The notes beneath the pieces are model-generated. The model did not search any database. It was not told the origin of the DNA and saw only the letters and a list, made by a program, of their open reading frames with translations. A stretch of DNA of 64,000 bases from Amblyomma americanum (taxonomy: Eukaryota > Arthropoda > Arachnida > Ixodida > Ixodidae), in the NCBI RefSeq assembly GCF_052857255.1, contig NC_135497.1:545284107-545348106 (forward strand), given 5' to 3'. Below are positions 27,942 through 37,700 of this stretch, one piece after another (the stretch's first letter is position 1; each line of letters opens with the position of its first letter). The position numbers and the translations under genes were made by a program.

Positions 27942-29150
27942 ATGCCTGGAGACGACAATGCTGAGCAACCCGGGCTATCCACAGCGAACAACTGGCCACA
28001 TTATCGAGAGCCCCGCACATTTTTTGGAAAACCTGAAGAGGACGTTGACGAGTGGCTGAAACACTACGAGCGGGTGAGCAAATACAATCGATGGAACGCT
28101 GCTACTAAACTGGCTAACGTTGTGTTTTTCCTTGCCGCCACTGCCCTTGACTGGTTCGACAATCATGAGGATACACTGAGTTCATGGGCTACCTTTACGA
28201 CCGAGATAAAGAAAAATTTTGGGGATGAATCGGAAAAGAAGAAGCGTGCGGAACAGACATTGCTTCACCGCGCGCAAGTACCCGGAGAAACTTGCACGGC
28301 ATACATCAAAGCCATCTTAAAGTTATGCAAGCTAGTTAACTCCAGAATGCTTGAAGAAGACAAAGTCGGCCACCTTCTAAAAGGAATTGCGGAAGATGTT
28401 TACAATTTCCTGATTAGCAAAGAGAGCCTGAGCACCACCGCTGACGTTATAGAACATTGCAGAACATTTGAAGCTCTTAAGCTGCGTCGAATCACCCCTA
28501 AATTCGGAAGATTGGCCAATGTCACCTCTATAGCCAGTGTTGAAGCCAGTCCTCCAAATTCTATGGCTGATATGATTCGAGAGATTGTGCGCGAGGAATT
28601 GTCCAGATCCCGGGACACCTTCTGCCACACACAATATCTGCGGCACAGTTCTGCACCGGAGGAAGATGTTGCCGCCCTGTCGACTCCGTGGGCTCCACCC
28701 AACGGCACTTTGCCCATGGACGATCGGAACATTGCCCAACGTTATCGCCACCAGCCGACAGAAAGGAGGCCCACCTTCCCAGAAGACGTGGTTCGTCAGC
28801 AGCGAGATCCTGGCTTCAGCCAACGTCGCGACTTTGTTCGCCAGGACTCTTATGGCGGTCGCTGGCGCTCTCAACCTTTGTGCTACCGGTGTGGCATTGC
28901 AGGGCATATCGCTAGATATTGCCGCCGTCGTTTCCCAACTTCTCAAGACTGCCAACCCCCGGCGAATACTTACGGGCAACTGCACACCGCGCAGCAGAGA
29001 CCCCCAACGTCCGCTTGGGACCCGTACCGTCCGAGCAATTTGCGGAGTTCATCACCCGCATCTGACCGCAGTGTGACGCCGCCACCTCAGCGCCAACGGC
29101 GGTCACCTTCTCCTCGACGTCGTGCATCCCCTCCGCCTCCGGGAAACTAG
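27942..29150 (+). CDS. Gag polyprotein
   Basis: 402 residues. Capsid-like helical region from ~30 (FFGKPEEDVDEWLKHYERV, TALDWFDNH) to ~190, typical of gypsy retrotransposon gag. A zinc knuckle CYRCGIAGHIARYC is near residue 313, followed by a Pro/Arg/Ser-rich basic tail. The last codons are CCG GGA AAC TAG, and the heptamer G GGA AAC is a classical -1 slippery site. Pol continues in the -1 frame, so a minority of ribosomes would make Gag-Pol. No stop or frameshift damage is visible. Confidence 0.92.
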   Translation: MPGDDNAEQPGLSTANNWPHYREPRTFFGKPEEDVDEWLKHYERVSKYNRWNAATKLANVVFFLAATALDWFDNHEDTLSSWATFTTEIKKNFGDESEKKKRAEQTLLHRAQVPGETCTAYIKAILKLCKLVNSRMLEEDKVGHLLKGIAEDVYNFLISKESLSTTADVIEHCRTFEALKLRRITPKFGRLANVTSIASVEASPPNSMADMIREIVREELSRSRDTFCHTQYLRHSSAPEEDVAALSTPWAPPNGTLPMDDRNIAQRYRHQPTERRPTFPEDVVRQQRDPGFSQRRDFVRQDSYGGRWRSQPLCYRCGIAGHIARYCRRRFPTSQDCQPPANTYGQLHTAQQRPPTSAWDPYRPSNLRSSSPASDRSVTPPPQRQRRSPSPRRRASPPPPGN

Positions 29151-29178
29151 GAGGCGCGGCCGATGGAGGTGAGGCCGC
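29141..29178 (+). promoter_or_regulatory. -1 ribosomal frameshift signal
   Basis: The slippery heptamer GGGAAAC (29141-29147) is in the right register (G GGA AAC) and directly precedes the gag stop TAG. Eight bases later a 6-bp all-GC stem GCGGCC/GGCCGC (29156-29161 and 29173-29178) encloses an 11-base loop. After slipping, the frame reads on through LGGADGGE-like codons into MTSNLPLP of pol without a stop. GGGAAAC is used by known betaretroviruses. Confidence 0.85.
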
Positions 29179-29188
29179 CGGCGAGTCG

Positions 29189-32100
29189 ATGACGTCCAAT
29201 CTACCTCTGCCCGTGTTTATGTTGAAGAACAAACTGGAAGTGTTTATTGATGGTGTGAAAACAATGGCTCTTGTGGACACTGGTGCTACCGTATCCGTTA
29301 TGAGTTTGAGGTTTAAGAATCGTTTAGGTAGGAAAGTGATGTTTAGTGGTGACCGTGCAGCGTTATTCCGTGGTGTCGGTGGTGAACCTTTGGTTCCACT
29401 TGGTGTGTGTGCTTCGGATGTTGTTATTGGTGGTCTAACGTTTAGAACAGAATTCGCAGTGCTACCACGGTCAACGCATGATGTGATTCTTGGGATTGAT
29501 TTTCTGCAAGAGTGTGGTGCAACTTTAGACTGTCGTACGGGAGAAGTTGCTTTGAATTCTTCGTTACTTTCAGCTCTTGTGGATAACTCGACACCGGATT
29601 TTGGAGCATTTGCGGTGGAAGAAGATACTATTGTACCAGCTTTCTCTGCAGCATTCGTGCGGGTTTCCTCTATTCACAATCAGTGCGAATCTTTTGAAGC
29701 TGTGGTAGAGCCTACGACACTCGCCTGCTCTAAGAAGAGTATCGTCGTGCCTCGTTGCGTCGTTCCCGTGGTGAGAGGCCGTACCGAGCTGTGGACAGTG
29801 AACCACTCTGAAGAGCCAGCTGTGTTGCCCCGGGGCCTCAAACTCGCCCGTTTCGAGGAAGGTGTGTCAGGTTTCGTCGCGGCGTTAACCAACTCTGTCA
29901 GTGAGCAGCACGTGAAAAGAGATATGGAGACCCAAGTTAAGGCTATGATTAATCAGGCTCTTTCCCCAACCGAGCGTCGCACTCTAGTGGAACTCCTTCT
30001 GAAACACGTGTTCGTGTTCGACTTTGCCAAAGACGATTCAACACCACCGCCTACCAGTCGTATTCATCACACGATCAACACCGGCTCCGCACCTCCTATA
30101 CGCCAGAAGCCCTATCGAGTCTCAGCCACTGAACGTAAGTTAATAGATGACCAAGTTCAAGAGATGCTAAAGCGAGGCATAATTCGAGAATCCTCCAGTC
30201 CTTGGGCGGCTCCAGTTATCCTTGTTAAGAAAAAAGATGGCACATGGAGGTTCTGTGTTGACTACCGTCGCTTAAATACGGCCACGAAGAAGGACGTCTA
30301 CCCGCTTCCACGTATAGATGACGCAATTGATTGTCTGCACTCCGCTTCATACTTTTCCTCTATTGATTTGAGATCCGGCTACTGGCAAATCCCCGTGCAC
30401 GCTGCAGATAGGGAAAAAACGGCATTCATTACACCAGACGGACTTTACGAGTTCAACGTTATGCCTTTCGGATTATGTAATGCACCTGCAACATTCGAGC
30501 GGTTCATGGATACAATCCTGCGTGGCCTCAAGTGGCAAATTTGTTTATGTTATCTGGACGACGTTGTAATTTTTGGCAAAACGTTTAGTGAGCACAACCG
30601 CCGTCTGGATATTGTGCTTGATTGCATGGAACGAGCTGGCCTTATCCTCAATTCCAAGAAATGTCATTTTGGGAACCGTGAAACAATTGTTCTTGGTCAT
30701 TTAGTTGATAAAGAAGGTGTTCGACCAGATCCAAAGAAAATTGAAGCTGTCAAAAGTTTTACGGTGCCTCAATCAGTGAAAGAGCTGCAGAGTTTTTTAG
30801 GGCTCTGCTCGTACTTTCGACGCTTTATAGCTAGGTTTGCGGACATCGCTTACCCACTCACGTGTTTGCTGCATAAAGATGCACCGTTCAATTGGACCAG
30901 CGAATGTGACGCAGCTTTCCGGCATCTGAAATTTCTTTTGACCTCGGGCCCCATCCTACGCCACTTCTGCCCATCTGCACCAATTGAAGTGCACACTGAT
31001 GCAAGTGGTATCGGTATCGGCGCTGTACTTATACAACGCCATGGTCACGATCAGCACGTGGTAGCATATGCCAGCCGTTCGTTGAGTAAGAGCGAAAGAA
31101 ATTACACGGTTACTGAGCAAGAATGTCTCGCCGTTGTTTTCGCTGTACAGCGCTTCCGCTCCTATCTGTACGGGAATGCTTTCACCGTCGTGACCGACCA
31201 CCACTCGCTTTGCTGGTTAGTGAGTCTTCGTGACCCCTGTGGCCGGCTTGCTCGATGGGCTTTGCGCCTACAAGAATTTAATTTCACTGTTGTGCATAAA
31301 AGCGGCCGTAAACACTCAGATGCCGATTGTCTTTCCCGTTTGCCGCTTCTAACGACTGAGGACGACGCAGACAACTTTGATGAATACTTGTCGTCACTTT
31401 CACAAGCCTTCCCCGATCTTCAAGTTTTTCGAACTGAGCAACGCAAGGACCAAACATTAACCTCTTTGTTTGATGCCGCTCAAGATTCTGTAAAGAATAC
31501 TTTTTGCATTCGCGACGGTTTGCTTTATAAGAAGAATTTCGCTTCTGGAGGAGCACGCATGCTTCTTGTCGTACCCGAAAGCCTACGCATCACAGTTCTT
31601 GAAATGATGCACGACGACGCCACGTCTGGGCACTTGGGAGTGACACGCACACTCCACCGCACACAACAACGATTTTACTGGCCTAACATGCGTTCAACCA
31701 TCCAGCACTATGCAGCCAGCTGTGTGCAATGCCAGCGCTTTAAGCTGCCGACTTCAAGTCCACCGGGCAAATTGCGGCCAATCACACCTCCAACAGCCCC
31801 GTTTGAGCAAGTTGGCATTGACCTCCTTGGACCTTTCCCACGATCCTCTAAAGGAAATCGATGGATTCTTGTGTGCGTAGACCACTTAACCCGTTATTGT
31901 GAGACAGCCGCGATACCAGTTGCTACTGCGTCTGAAGTATCTAACTTCTTACTTCGATTCGTCATTCTTCGACACGGCCCTCCTGCAGTTCTCATTAGCG
32001 ACCGTGGACGTAGATTTACAGCGGACGTTGTTGAAGAACTTCTCCGCCTCAGCAGCTGCAGTTTTCGCCACTCCACGCCATATCATCCCCAAACGAACGG

Positions 32101-32656
32101 TGTGGTAGAACGCACTAATCGTACGCTCACCACCATGCTTGCCATGTACGTCGCTGCAGATCATAAGGACTGGGATGGCGTACTCCCGTTCATCACTCAT
32201 GCGTACAACACCGCGCAACATGAGACAACTGGCTACAGCCCCTTTTACCTGCTCTATGCTCGCTCGCCTCGCTGCGGCCTTGACACCATGCTACCATTTT
32301 TCATCCACGATGAACCTTCTCTTGCGACCACACTCTGCAGAGCTGAAGAAGCTCGCCAGCTTGCCCGCGTTCGAATTTTATCTTCGCAAGAGCGTTCCAA
32401 GAACCGCTACGACGTCCAACACCAAGAAGTTTCTTATGTTCCTGGTGACATTGTGTGGTTGTGGACCCCTCTACGCAAGCGTGGTCTGTGTCAGAAACTG
32501 CTATCCCACTACACTGGACCATTTGTTGTGTTGGAGTGCATAAGTGACGTTAATTACGTTATAGCACGACTAACTGCTAGTGGTCGACGGTCACGCCAAT
32601 CTCAGGTGGTGCATGTAGCCCGCCTCAAGCGCTTCCATCCCAGACGGTCTGTTTAA
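29189..32656 (+). CDS. Pol polyprotein: PR-RT-RNase H-integrase
   Basis: 1,155 residues counted from an ATG at 29189, although the frame is open from the slippery site at 29141. Protease DTGATVSVM (~30). RT: FCVDYRRLNTATKKDVYPLP, MPFGLCNAP and YLDDVVIF (~454). RNase H: VHTDASGIGIGAV (~600), TVTEQECLAVV and VVTDHHSL. Integrase: H-H-C-C zinc region (GHLGVTRTLH...CVQCQ ~813-845) and DDE core with GIDLLGPF (~876), LISDRGRRF (~934) and TNGVVERTN (~970), then the GPF module YTGPFVVLECISDVNYVI. All catalytic residues are present. Confidence 0.94.
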   Translation: MTSNLPLPVFMLKNKLEVFIDGVKTMALVDTGATVSVMSLRFKNRLGRKVMFSGDRAALFRGVGGEPLVPLGVCASDVVIGGLTFRTEFAVLPRSTHDVILGIDFLQECGATLDCRTGEVALNSSLLSALVDNSTPDFGAFAVEEDTIVPAFSAAFVRVSSIHNQCESFEAVVEPTTLACSKKSIVVPRCVVPVVRGRTELWTVNHSEEPAVLPRGLKLARFEEGVSGFVAALTNSVSEQHVKRDMETQVKAMINQALSPTERRTLVELLLKHVFVFDFAKDDSTPPPTSRIHHTINTGSAPPIRQKPYRVSATERKLIDDQVQEMLKRGIIRESSSPWAAPVILVKKKDGTWRFCVDYRRLNTATKKDVYPLPRIDDAIDCLHSASYFSSIDLRSGYWQIPVHAADREKTAFITPDGLYEFNVMPFGLCNAPATFERFMDTILRGLKWQICLCYLDDVVIFGKTFSEHNRRLDIVLDCMERAGLILNSKKCHFGNRETIVLGHLVDKEGVRPDPKKIEAVKSFTVPQSVKELQSFLGLCSYFRRFIARFADIAYPLTCLLHKDAPFNWTSECDAAFRHLKFLLTSGPILRHFCPSAPIEVHTDASGIGIGAVLIQRHGHDQHVVAYASRSLSKSERNYTVTEQECLAVVFAVQRFRSYLYGNAFTVVTDHHSLCWLVSLRDPCGRLARWALRLQEFNFTVVHKSGRKHSDADCLSRLPLLTTEDDADNFDEYLSSLSQAFPDLQVFRTEQRKDQTLTSLFDAAQDSVKNTFCIRDGLLYKKNFASGGARMLLVVPESLRITVLEMMHDDATSGHLGVTRTLHRTQQRFYWPNMRSTIQHYAASCVQCQRFKLPTSSPPGKLRPITPPTAPFEQVGIDLLGPFPRSSKGNRWILVCVDHLTRYCETAAIPVATASEVSNFLLRFVILRHGPPAVLISDRGRRFTADVVEELLRLSSCSFRHSTPYHPQTNGVVERTNRTLTTMLAMYVAADHKDWDGVLPFITHAYNTAQHETTGYSPFYLLYARSPRCGLDTMLPFFIHDEPSLATTLCRAEEARQLARVRILSSQERSKNRYDVQHQEVSYVPGDIVWLWTPLRKRGLCQKLLSHYTGPFVVLECISDVNYVIARLTASGRRSRQSQVVHVARLKRFHPRRSV

Positions 32657-32690
32657 CTCGCCCGACGGGCATCGTCTGCGAGGAGGGAAA

Positions 32691-32862
32691 TGTAACGTGC
32701 TTCCACAGAACCTCGACGGAAGAAGCAGAAGATGAAGGACTGACCCGCGGAGAAAGAGGAAGAAAAAGAGAGAGCTGAAAGACGCTGCTAGGCTTCCTGC
32801 TTCCATCCTGCTTCGACCGGTCCCCTCTTTGAATAAACCCCGTGCGTGCAAAGTACGTAACA
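32691..32862 (+). repeat. 3' LTR (172 bp)
   Basis: Identical to the 5' LTR except one transition near its end. It is preceded directly by the polypurine tract 32680-32690. Confidence 0.93.
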
Positions 32863-33882
32863 ATATCATTGAACAGGAGTCGAACTCACGATTGCGGGCA
32901 TGTCAGCGGGAGCCACGTCCGCTGGCACACGTGGTTTGTGGGGAATAATATTGAATTTCTATAATCTCCCATTCTTGTTATTTTTCTTTCGACCGACAAG
33001 GCATCGGTTTTCTTCTTTTCTACCACGGCTGTGTGTTTTTCAACGAGGACGGGACGAATAGCTCGCTCCACTTTGGAGAAGTTAATCTTGTGCTTTTGCG
33101 TGTCTTCATCACGCGCGCGTCGCAACACAGCACCAATGTTTGAAACAGTACAGAAAATAAAACACACTACAAATGCCTCAACGCTACCATTAAATATAAA
33201 ACCAAAAGTATATACAATCCTAGCTGTGAATTTACAGTTAAAATGCGCGGTAACAATACAAATCAGAGAAAAAGAGCTGGCAATGCTGGCCACGATACAA
33301 ACGAGGGACGCGCGCGAGTGGGTAGACTACGACGTCGACAAGAGCAGTACTACGCGCGCAACTATAGTGAAGTCCGTGTTTTTGGCCATACAAATAATAA
33401 TAGTTCTCCCAACCTAGCCGAAAAAAACTTTTTCTTGTTGTTAAAACGTTGCTTGACACTTTACTATGTATAAGAATGCTGTTTTGGCACTTCTGTGTCT
33501 TGTTTGTTCATGAATTTATTAGATATGCAGAAATGTACTCACCCTCATTACCATGGTGCCTACATAAATCTAAAATCACTATTTTCATGAATGTGGCTTG
33601 TGTGCCGTCTTTGAAACATTTTTCGCCACTTATAATTTAAAAATATAAACTTGCGTCAAGACGTAAGTTTATTCTTGAATACGGCGGTTAGTTTCGAAGC
33701 AGTGTTTTTTTTTCATTTTGTACTTTTACCCATCGCTCTTTAAGTCACGTGCCTGTTTATTTGAATTGCTATTTGCTTCCCTAGAGTCGAAGACGAAGCC
33801 TCTGCTGCCGCTGTTGCCTTTGTTTTCTACGCTGCCTAGCTGTTTCCCACGCTTGTCGTAGTTGTGGCTGGGTGCTGTGCAT
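32863..33882. other. Spacer between LTR elements, no gene
   Basis: About 1 kb, AT-rich, of overlapping short frames without motifs. At its left edge the minus strand reads GTGAGTTCGACTCCTG (about 32875-32890), a B-box-like T-arm that suggests a decayed tRNA-derived repeat. The right edge GCAT is the target duplication of the next element. Confidence 0.4.
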
Positions 33883-34458
33883 TGTTACGTTTCGGCTACG
33901 ACGCGCGGTATAGCCGGCGCGGATGCAACGGACGCCGGGGCTTCGTTCAAAGCGGCGGTCATTTGGACCCGTTCAGCGCTGCCGCAACGCCTCCTGCAAA
34001 GCGCGTCCAGGCAGGTTTCAGTGCCACGTGTCGTCGTGCGTGCGTGTGTGTGTGTGTGCATGTTGGTGCCCACGCTTGTCAAAGCGCGGCAGCCGGGGAG
34101 AGGAGCTCCCCAACTGGGAGGCGAGGAGGTCTGACCGGCGCCGGCCCGGCGGACGCGTCTCTCCACGTCTCGACATGTCCGTGCGTCGCCGTCTAGTGCG
34201 ACTCATCCCGAGCGGTTCCTTCTTGCCCTCGACTCCGAGGGTATAAAAAAAGCCGCTGCCCCGGACGCCAGAGAGACTTCGATTTCGCCCTTCGAGTGAC
34301 GTGGTCGCCCTGACCGGCTGCTCTTTTGAGATGCCAGAATAAACAAGTTGTTCTGTTGCCAGTCGACTCATCCTTTGCCGGAACCTTCGGATGTTTCCAG
34401 CTTTGCCCCAGGCCGCCAGGCCAACGCTACCCTTGGGGCTTGCAACCCTTTTGCAACA
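33883..34458 (+). repeat. 5' LTR of copy B
   Basis: TGTTACGTTTCGGC...CTTTTGCAACA, 576 bp. TATAAAAAAAG is near 34242 and AATAAA at about 34338. The U3 region diverges from copy A while U5 (from CCAGTCGACTC) is nearly identical, so the two copies represent LTR subfamilies. Confidence 0.93.
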
Positions 34459-34772
34459 ACTGGTTGCCAGCGGTGGGATCCCGAGAACGGAGGCCAGCAG
34501 CGAAGATATGCGGTCAACTGTATGCTGAGCAGCACAACGACCATCCGGGAGCAGTGCAACGAGCCCTGTGTGATGACTGGTTGCCTGCAGCGGAACGACT
34601 GCGCTGAATTCGTGGCTGCGAGGTTTGGTGAGTGCGGGACTTTCTTCTTCTGAGTTTTGCCAGGCTTTTGTTAGTGTCAGAAACAGAGCTGGTAATTGTG
34701 TTGTCGTTGCTGCCGGGTTAGTTTGCGGCAAGACAATAGTAGGCAGTAGAGAAAGCAGCATTCGGAGCAGCC

Positions 34773-37700
34773 ATGGATTTGAAGTCGTTGCGCAAACCGA
34801 AATTGCTGGAGCTTGCAAGAGAGTTGGGTCTGGATGTCTCAGACAAACTCAGAAAACCAGAACTGCTAAGGGCTATTCTTGAGTTGGAGGCTGAGGATGA
34901 CGAGCTGTCGGAATGCCTTGAGACCATTGAGGAGAGGGAACAAAAAGAAAAAGAGAAAAACGAGCGCGAACGTAAAGAGCAAAAAGAGAAAGACGAGCGC
35001 GAACGTAAAGAACAAAAAGAGAAAGAAGAGCGCGACCACGCTTTAGAAATGAAGCGTCTCGAGGTAGACATGGAACGCGCTCGTAATGGAAGTCAGGCAC
35101 ACGGTGCAGGAGAACGGGTATCGTTCAAAATGACTGACCTGATGCGGCCGTTTAAGCTTGGAGAGGACATTGGTTTGTTCCTGGTTAACTTTGAGCGAAC
35201 GTGCGAGAAGCAGGGGTTCTCTCGGGAAACGTGGCCACAGCGCTTGCTCACTTTGTTACCCGGCGAGGCGGCCGACGTAGTCGCTCGCTTGAAGAGAGAG
35301 GAGGCAGAGGATTTCGACCAAGTGAAATCAAGTCTGCTAAAAAAGTACAGGCTGTCAGCGGAGGCGTTCCGTCGGAAGTTTCGGGAAAATGAAAAAGGCA
35401 GAAATGAGTCATATACAGAGTTTGCCTACAGGCTTATGTCAAACATGCAGGAGTGGCTCAAAGAAGAGAAAGCGTTTGGTGACCACGAGAAAATTCTGCA
35501 GTGTTTCGGGCTGGAACAGTTTTATAGTCGGTTACCTGAGAACGTGCGGTACTGGGTCTTGGATAGGCCAGACGTTAGTACAGTGGCTAAAGCCGCCGAG
35601 CTAGCCGAGGAGTTTGTGACGCGTCGGGCTCGCGGAGCTAAGGACGGTCAAAAGGGTGAATTTGGCTCCAAGTCTGAGAGGCCGAAGTTCACACCCATGA
35701 GAGCAAGGGGGGACACGCGTAGTGCGGATGCGAGTGAAAGCAGTCCGACCGAACGTAAGGAGACGGCGGCAGCCGAAGCCGAACGCAGAAAGCGGTTCGA
35801 GGCGAGGCAAGCGCGCGTGTGTTATACGTGCCAGAAGCCGGGTCACTTTTCGGCGCAGTGTCCAGAAACAAAAACAAAAGTCGTGTTTTTGTCATTATGC
35901 AGCACGTACGAGAACATGAAGCTTCTCGAGCCTTACATGCGAGACTTCCTCGTGAACGGGAAAGAGTGCCGAGTGCTTCGTGATTCCGCAGCTACAATGG
36001 ATGTAGTTCACCCCTCTTACGTAGAACCCGATATGTTCACGGGCGAGTGCGCATGGATCAAGCAAGCCGTGGAAGCTCACAGCGTGTGTCTGCCCGTAGC
36101 AAAAGTGGTTATTGAAGGACCTTTCGGAGCAATTGAGACGGAGGCCGCAGTGTCATCTATGCTGCCCCCCCAGTACCCGTACCTATTTTCGAACCGGTCC
36201 GATCACCTCCTGCGCGAGAAGGGTCTTTTGTTTGGTGAGGCTAGCGTTCAGGCCTTAACCAGATCGAGAGTTCGGGAGCTCGCTGCAAAGGCGGTAGTTG
36301 CGGGGCCGACGTTGTCGAACAATGAGAAAGGGTCGGAGGCGCAGCAAGCTGATATTCAGAGCACGTCCGAACTGAATAAAATTGAGCCTGTAGCGCTTAA
36401 GGCACCAGGTACTGGAGAGGAAACGCCCGACACGGGAAAGTTAGAAGAGCTATCTGCAGATTTGCTCATCGCGCCTACGTCCGATGGACTTAATAGGTTG
36501 CTAAAAGTCAGCCGGTCGGCTTTGATAGCCGAGCAAAAAAAGGATGGCAGCCTAGAAAACATGCGCTGCAATGTCAAGGAAGGTATCGCCAAGAAAAATG
36601 TTCGTTTTGTGGAAAGAGGTGGGGTCTTGTACCGGAAGTATCTAGACCGCAGGGGAGTCGAGTTCGATCAGCTGATCGTGCCTCAGTGCTACCGTCAGGA
36701 TCTGTTGCGCTTGTCGCATGGCGGTTCGTGGTCCGGACACCTAGGAGTTAAGAAGACTAAGGACCGTCTCTTGCAAGAGTACTATTGGCCAGGGTGTTTT
36801 CGTGACGTAGAACACTTTGTGAGGACATGTGACACCTGTCAGCGGGTTGGCAAACCAGGGGACAAATCGAGGGCGCCGTTGAAGTTGGTACCTATCATTA
36901 CGGAGCCTTTTAGACGGCTCGTTATTGATACAGTGGGACCTCTGCCGGTAACAGCCACGGGGTACAGACACATTTTGACTGTGATCTGCCCAGCGACAAA
37001 GTTCCCTGAAGCAGTGCCGCTTAAAGACCTCAGCTCAGTAGAGATAGTCAATGCACTACTGTCCATATTTGCGCGAGTTGGTTTTCCTGCGGAAATCCAG
37101 TCAGATCAGGGCACAGTGTTTACTAGCGCTTTGACGACAGCCTTTCTCGAAAGGTGTGGGGTAAAGCTGTTACACAGCTCAGTGTACCACCCACAGTCGA
37201 ATTCCGTTGAGAAGCTCCACTCCGTCATGAAGCGCGTGTTGAGAGCATTGTGTTTTGAGCAACAAAGTGATTGGGAGCTGTGTCTGCCTGGGGTGATGTT
37301 TACATTAAGGACCGCGCCGCATGCGGCTACGGGGTTTTCGCCAGCTGAGCTGGTGTACGGTCGCTCGCTGCGGTCTCCGCTTCGCATGCTTCGAGACTCG
37401 TGGGAAGGCAGGGGCGACGACCCAGTCGTGGTCGAGTACGTGCTTAGTCTCCTCGAACGCTTAAGAAGGGCACAGGAGTTGTCAGGTGAAGCAATGGCAA
37501 AGGCCCAGCAGAGGGCCAAGGTTTATTATGATCGGACAGCCAGGGCCCGTCGTTTTGAGGTGGGCGATGAGGTAATGGTATTGCGCACATCGCTAAAAAA
37601 CAAACTCGACATGCAGTGGGAGGGCCCAGCACGGATTGTTCAAAAACTGTCGGATGTTAACTACGTGGTGAGTCTGCCAGGAAAGCGGAAAGCACAGCAA

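Larger units (their letters stand above)
27679..32862 (+). mobile_element. Intact Ty3/gypsy retrotransposon with 172-bp LTRs
   Basis: 5,184 bp. The LTRs 27679-27850 and 32691-32862 differ at one base (GTGCATGC versus GTGCGTGC). A primer-binding-type TGG starts at 27854, gag and pol are open throughout, and a polypurine tract GAGGAGGGAAA (32680-32690) touches the 3' LTR. Domain order is the usual Gag-PR-RT-RH-IN. All catalytic motifs that I can read are present, so it may be autonomous. No 4-6-bp target duplication is visible (left flank ...TTTAAA, right flank ATATCATT...). Confidence 0.93.

Noticed and set aside
32875..32935. Possible tRNA gene on the minus strand
   Set aside because: Only a T-arm-like GTGAGTTCGACTCCTG is seen; stems do not close into a cloverleaf.
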